This document shows positions 6,560 to 8,864 of a DNA stretch of 8,864 nt, in pieces. The notes under the pieces were generated by a model. That model saw only the letters and a program-made list of their open reading frames with translations. It was not told where the DNA came from and searched no databases. The position numbers and the translations under genes were made by a program. Origin of the DNA: Chloroflexota bacterium (GTDB lineage Bacteria; Chloroflexota; Anaerolineae; Anaerolineales; UBA4823); NCBI GenBank assembly GCA_017860725.1, contig JAGDMX010000073.1:1-8864 (forward strand). Direction: 5' to 3'. Numbering within the stretch: position 1 is the first letter of the stretch; every line of letters begins with the position of its first letter.

Positions 6560-6890
6560 CGATGAAATCACCCAGGCCGAAGCAGCGCGTGCAGCCGGAA
6601 ATGAAGGCAAGGCTCGGGTGTGTGCTCGTCGTGCAGCCGGTATTGTGATCGGAGAGTATCTAGAGCGATCTGGCAATCCGCTATTGAACGCCAGTGCTTA
6701 TGATCGTTTGAGATACTTGCAGAACGGTTCAAATCTACCCGAACCGGTCCGCGATATCATCTCGCATTTCCTGGTTCGTATCGATACCGACCACAACCTG
6801 CCTGTCGATGCTGACCTGATTACTGAAGCTAAATGGCTGGCGGAGACTCTACTCCATCCCAATGGCGAGTCCCATGGAAGGTATGAATAA
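6528..6890 (+). CDS. Small all-helical protein, possibly HEPN-like, unknown function
   Basis: From ATG 6528 the protein has 120 residues; ATG 6534 is equally possible, and ATGs at 6510 and 6492 would add up to 12 weak residues. No Shine-Dalgarno precedes 6528; a TAAAAT box at 6514-6519 lies where a leaderless transcript would need its -10, but without a good -35. The core is EAARAAGNEGKARVCARRAAG, an Ala/Arg-rich helix, followed by more predicted helices (YDRLRYLQ, VRDIISHFLVRI, DADLITEAKWLAETLL). That length and helix pattern recall HEPN domains, but no RxxxxH catalytic motif is seen, so a nuclease role is not supported. The 3' end overlaps the convergent gene on the other strand by 62 bp. 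Confidence 0.7.
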   Translation: MSMQSWSIKFDDEITQAEAARAAGNEGKARVCARRAAGIVIGEYLERSGNPLLNASAYDRLRYLQNGSNLPEPVRDIISHFLVRIDTDHNLPVDADLITEAKWLAETLLHPNGESHGRYE

Positions 6891-7143
6891 AAACAACCAT
6901 AATCCGCACTAAGGAAATTAGCAATACAATTCCACCCAATCCAACCGCTAACACAATCAAAGTAGACTGAAAAATCGAGATCGTCTGGGGCGAATCTGCA
7001 CGCTCAACGGCTAATTTATGAGATAAGCCATCCACAAAACCTGGCCTGGGCACGACCGGCGTCAGCGTTGTATTCAAATAAGCTTCCAAATCCGTTAAGT
7101 CTTGATCCATCTTTTTGGGCAACCGGTAAGATTGAGCGGCCAT
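6829..7143 (-). CDS. Single-pass membrane protein, putative partner of the ECF sigma factor
   Basis: The 104 residues form a soluble N-terminal part (about 1-55, including LTDLEAYLNTTLTPVVPRPGF), one long hydrophobic stretch (about 58-86) and a short polar tail. It starts 6 nt after the sigma factor stop; AAGGA just before the ATG at 7143 gives a ribosome binding site. This order, ECF sigma then small membrane protein with a cytoplasmic N-terminus, is typical of sigma/anti-sigma pairs. However, no zinc-binding HxxxCxxC anti-sigma motif is present, so the anti-sigma role is inferred from position and topology alone. Its 3' end lies inside the convergent helical-protein gene. Confidence 0.75.
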   Translation of the reverse strand: MAAQSYRLPKKMDQDLTDLEAYLNTTLTPVVPRPGFVDGLSHKLAVERADSPQTISIFQSTLIVLAVGLGGIVLLISLVRIMVVFIHTFHGTRHWDGVESPPAI

Positions 7144-7149
7144 AATTCC

Positions 7150-7767
7150 TTACTCCATATCACCAGCATGACCTTGAGTTGACACTTTGTGATACCCATC
7201 CAGTGCATCCAGTAGCTTCGGAGAAAGCGCACCAAGCTCATCCCGCATAGCTAGCAGAGTGCGGTGATACAAACTTTTTACAGCACCTTCCGTACGTCCG
7301 ATAACCTGGCCGATTTCAGCATTAGATAAATGATCAACAAATTTTAGTATCAATAACTGTTGCCTATCGGGCGGCATCTGGCGAATCATTCTAATTAACC
7401 TCTCCTGCTCCTCGGACCGCAACAGTTCATGTTCGGGATGGTCATTACGATGCTGGCCGAGCATACTTTCATCCAGAGGGATCTCCTTGCGCCGGCTATT
7501 GTCGCGGTGCCAGTTCGCCACCAGGTTATGAGCAATCCGGTACAACCAGGCTGAAAACGGCAATCCCAGGTTTCGATAATTACCTATGTGATGCATCGCT
7601 CTGAAAAATACTTTTTCGGTCAGATCTTCTGCATCGTAGGAATTACCCGTCCGGTAATAGATGTAGGTATAAATCCGCTCTACATAGCGTTCGTAGAGCA
7701 CACCAAAGGCTTCCCTGTCTCCCTGTGCAGCCAGCGCCAATGCTACATCATCAGTGAGGTCAGCCAA
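7150..7767 (-). CDS. ECF-type RNA polymerase sigma factor (sigma-70 family)
   Basis: The TTG at 7767 is chosen because GAGG (7774-7777, - strand) lies 6 nt upstream, giving 205 residues; TTG 7785 would add 6 residues but has no ribosome binding site, and no ATG exists near the N-terminus. Region 2 spans about residues 15-90: AFGVLYERYVERIYTYIYYR, then DAEDLTEKVFFRAM (core binding and -10 recognition), then the FSAWLYRIAHNLVANWHRD helix. Region 4 covers about 115-175: MPPDRQQLLILKF, then the helix-turn-helix LSNAEIGQVIGRTEGAVKSLYHRTL for -35 recognition. Region 3 is absent, the ECF layout. A C-terminal tail of ~25 residues follows. It is followed by a membrane protein gene that may sequester it. 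The signal and regulon are unknown. Confidence 0.94.
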   Translation of the reverse strand: MADLTDDVALALAAQGDREAFGVLYERYVERIYTYIYYRTGNSYDAEDLTEKVFFRAMHHIGNYRNLGLPFSAWLYRIAHNLVANWHRDNSRRKEIPLDESMLGQHRNDHPEHELLRSEEQERLIRMIRQMPPDRQQLLILKFVDHLSNAEIGQVIGRTEGAVKSLYHRTLLAMRDELGALSPKLLDALDGYHKVSTQGHAGDME

Positions 7768-7773
7768 AATTGA

Positions 7774-7777
7774 CCTC
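7774..7777 (-). promoter_or_regulatory. Ribosome binding site supporting the TTG start of the sigma factor
   Basis: GAGG on the - strand is 6 nt before TTG 7767 and has no counterpart before TTG 7785. Confidence 0.5.
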
Positions 7778-7971
7778 GAGCCCAAGGATGCAAACAGGGC
7801 AGATAAAGCGGTCTGCCAATAAAAACCCCGCTATGAAAAAAAAGTTACATGGATTAATCATGATTTTCCAGGATTATGCGGAATTCCAACAAGCCAATTA
7901 TACAGGATGAACCGATCTTCGAAGACACGAAGGATCATAGTATTTGCCTGGTAATTAGAACCGAATTGTTG

Positions 7972-7977
7972 TATAAT
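7972..7977 (+). promoter_or_regulatory. -10 box of the ssrA promoter
   Basis: A perfect TATAAT lies 9 nt before the tmRNA 5' end (7987). The -35 region is poor: TGGTAA sits at the 17-nt spacing, and a better TTGCCT (7944-7949) is 22 nt away, which is too far. The placement agrees with transcription starting at or just before the mature 5' end. Confidence 0.75.
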
Positions 7978-7986
7978 ATTTTTCGC

Positions 7987-8403
7987 GGGGATGATAGGTC
8001 TCGACGGGAGAGGCTGGCCCCGGATTGCGAGCCGAGAGGCGCCGAAACTCGAGTGAACTTGTTCACCAAAATCAGCGCAAACAACAAGTGCCAACCGCAC
8101 TAACTACGCTGCTCTGCCACTCGCTGCATAAGCAAGTGAGCATCCAGCTGGCCCTCTAAACAGGGCCACGTCCGCCTGCCCCGCTCGACGGCCGGAGGCA
8201 GAATCGGGCGTCACAAAGCCGCCGTGCCGCATGGCACATACCGCTAAACATGCGAAAGAAGGGCTTTCGGGTCCTAGCGGTTAGTTGGAGGTGGTCATTG
8301 GTCAGCTGATGACCCTCCCGCGAAAAAAAATCAGCCGACTACGCTCGTAGATATTCGTGGGACTATTCTTTCGGACTCGGGTTCGATTCCCGACATCTCC
8401 ACC
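7987..8403 (+). ncRNA. ssrA: Transfer-messenger RNA (tmRNA)
   Basis: tmRNA rescues stalled ribosomes by acting first as alanyl-tRNA and then as mRNA for a degradation tag. The 5' end GGGGATG (7987-7993) pairs with CATCTCC (8394-8400) as a 7-bp acceptor stem with one GU. The D-arm-like TCTCGACGGG and the T-arm TCGGG TTCGATT CCCGA (about 8376-8393) are typical. The tag frame ending in LAA reads ANRTNYAALPLAA if resumption is at GCC 8090, stopping at TAA 8129-8131; the hairpin 8118-8125/8131-8138 encloses the stop, as in known tmRNAs. An earlier resume codon, GCG 8075, in the same frame would add five residues. After discriminator A8401 only CC is encoded, followed by T, so the terminal A must be added. 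SmpB is not in the window. Confidence 0.96.
8090..8131 (+). other. tmRNA tag-peptide reading frame
   Basis: The frame encodes ANRTNYAALPLAA followed by TAA. The LAA end is the classic protease-recognition tail, and Tyr-Ala upstream is common in tags. The resume codon is inferred; GCA at 8077, which looks like the E. coli resume context, runs into a TAA after eight codons without an LAA tail and is less likely. Confidence 0.65.
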
Positions 8404-8412
8404 TCGCCGGAA

Positions 8413-8447
8413 AAGTGAGCTGTCCTCAATACGTGGGCAGCTCACTT
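8413..8447. terminator. Bidirectional intrinsic terminator between ssrA and glyA-like gene
   Basis: AAGTGAGCTGTCC (8413-8425) pairs with GGGCAGCTCACTT (8435-8447) over 13 bp with one GU and a 9-nt loop. On the - strand the stem runs into a TTTT tract (8414 down to 8411), fitting a terminator for the SHMT-family gene, whose stop codon begins in the stem. For ssrA the downstream flank (CATTTC) is a weaker U-tract. Confidence 0.78.
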
Positions 8448-8864
8448 CATTTCGGGGGCAGCCCATCGTCAAAATTGTAATATAGCTTGTGAAATCCCTG
8501 CCGGAAATCGATGACATCCTCCAGCACCATCTCCGGCGACTGCTTCTCAATCAAAATCCGTCCCATGAAATCGGCGATCGTCTCCATTTCTTTCTCGCCC
8601 ATGCCATAACGCGTCACTTCGATCGTCCCCATGCGCAACCCATTCGGTCGATCCCAATCCTCCGGCTTGTCGCTGGGGATCAGGTTTTTATTCGTCACAA
8701 TATTGGCACGCGCCAGTAGATGCGCTGTATCCAAGCCGCCGCCAAAGACCCCTGCCTCTGCAATTACCTGATGTGTGCGCGTATAACCCTTATGTGCTCC
8801 CAGAACCTTAATGCCACGCTTCTCCAGTGCTGCTCCCAGTGCTTGCGCATTGCGCACAATCTGC
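8447..8864 (-). CDS. Serine hydroxymethyltransferase-family protein, C-terminal part (5' end outside window)
   Basis: The visible 138 residues are open to the window edge; the GTG at 8857 is an internal Val in QIVRNAQALGAAL, not a start. SHMT is a PLP enzyme converting serine plus tetrahydrofolate to glycine plus methylene-tetrahydrofolate. C-terminal SHMT features are visible: an NAQALGAALEKRGIKV helix-strand, ARANIVTNKNLIPSD (matching the RANI.xNKN.IP block), and GLRMGTIEVTRYGMGEKEM (the GLR.GT..VT..G...EM block, whose Arg binds the substrate carboxylate). Compared with common bacterial GlyA, the stretch THQVIAEAGVFGGG and the ~40-residue tail ending YYNFDDGLPPK are unusual, so a divergent SHMT-like branch (for example an alternative aldolase) is possible. 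The PLP lysine is outside the window. Confidence 0.85.
   Translation of the reverse strand, partial: QIVRNAQALGAALEKRGIKVLGAHKGYTRTHQVIAEAGVFGGGLDTAHLLARANIVTNKNLIPSDKPEDWDRPNGLRMGTIEVTRYGMGEKEMETIADFMGRILIEKQSPEMVLEDVIDFRQGFHKLYYNFDDGLPPK

Noticed and set aside
7876..8103. 75-codon + strand frame upstream of and into ssrA
   Set aside because: It contains the ssrA promoter and the 5' third of the tmRNA, and has no ribosome binding site or domain.
8376..8403. tRNA-like T-arm and acceptor 3' half
   Set aside because: It belongs to tmRNA; the matching acceptor 5' strand is 400 nt upstream and no anticodon arm exists.
8302..8550. 82-codon - strand frame across the tmRNA 3' end
   Set aside because: It is antisense to structured RNA and overlaps the terminator and the SHMT-family gene in another frame.
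1..8864. CRISPR array, insertion sequence or phage remnant
   Set aside because: No regularly spaced direct repeats, transposase-like frames or terminal inverted repeats were seen on either strand.

Overview
The window looks like bacterial chromosome, most likely from an anaerobic member of the Chloroflexota (Anaerolineae-like). That placement is an inference from the protein families, the gene combination and the predicted tmRNA tag; no 16S or other decisive marker is present. Base composition is mid-GC and gene packing is dense.

Positions 1-4796 hold a + strand hydrogenase operon: the C-terminal part of an HdrA-like iron-sulfur flavoprotein (cut by the window edge), MvhD, the NiFe hydrogenase small subunit (MvhG type), the large subunit (MvhA type), a hydrogenase maturation protease, and a stand-alone cyclic-nucleotide-binding-fold protein. 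The joins are tight: ATGA overlaps at 1248-1251 and 4329-4332, and 12-15 nt gaps elsewhere. The one larger gap, between the large subunit and the protease, holds a long GC-rich hairpin that resembles a repetitive palindromic element. Together HdrA, MvhD, MvhG and MvhA form the electron path of a cytoplasmic group 3c-type hydrogenase: H2 to NiFe site to FeS chain to MvhD to HdrA flavin. In methanogens this assembly performs flavin-based electron bifurcation. Here the final high-potential acceptor is unknown.

Positions 4850-5416 encode a GNAT acetyltransferase on the same strand, 53 nt after the cNMP-fold gene, followed by an intrinsic terminator. The adjacent cNMP-fold and GNAT genes look like a split version of the cAMP-regulated protein acetyltransferases of mycobacteria. 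However, the phosphate-binding cassette here appears to lack its usual arginine.

Positions 5507-6422 (- strand) carry a serine esterase of the alpha/beta-hydrolase family behind a two-helix small membrane protein. Divergent from these is a small all-helical (possibly HEPN-like) protein at 6528-6890 (+). Its start overlaps a 28-codon ORF that has a much better ribosome binding site and ends at an RF2-like GTT TGA C sequence. Positions 6829-7767 (- strand) hold an ECF sigma factor and a one-helix membrane protein that may be its regulator; the latter's 3' end overlaps the helical gene by 62 bp.

Positions 7987-8403 are a clear ssrA (tmRNA) gene with a good -10 box, a predicted tag ending in LAA, and an incompletely encoded CCA. 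A hairpin terminator separates it from a convergent serine hydroxymethyltransferase-family gene (8447 to the window end, - strand), which is truncated at its N-terminus.
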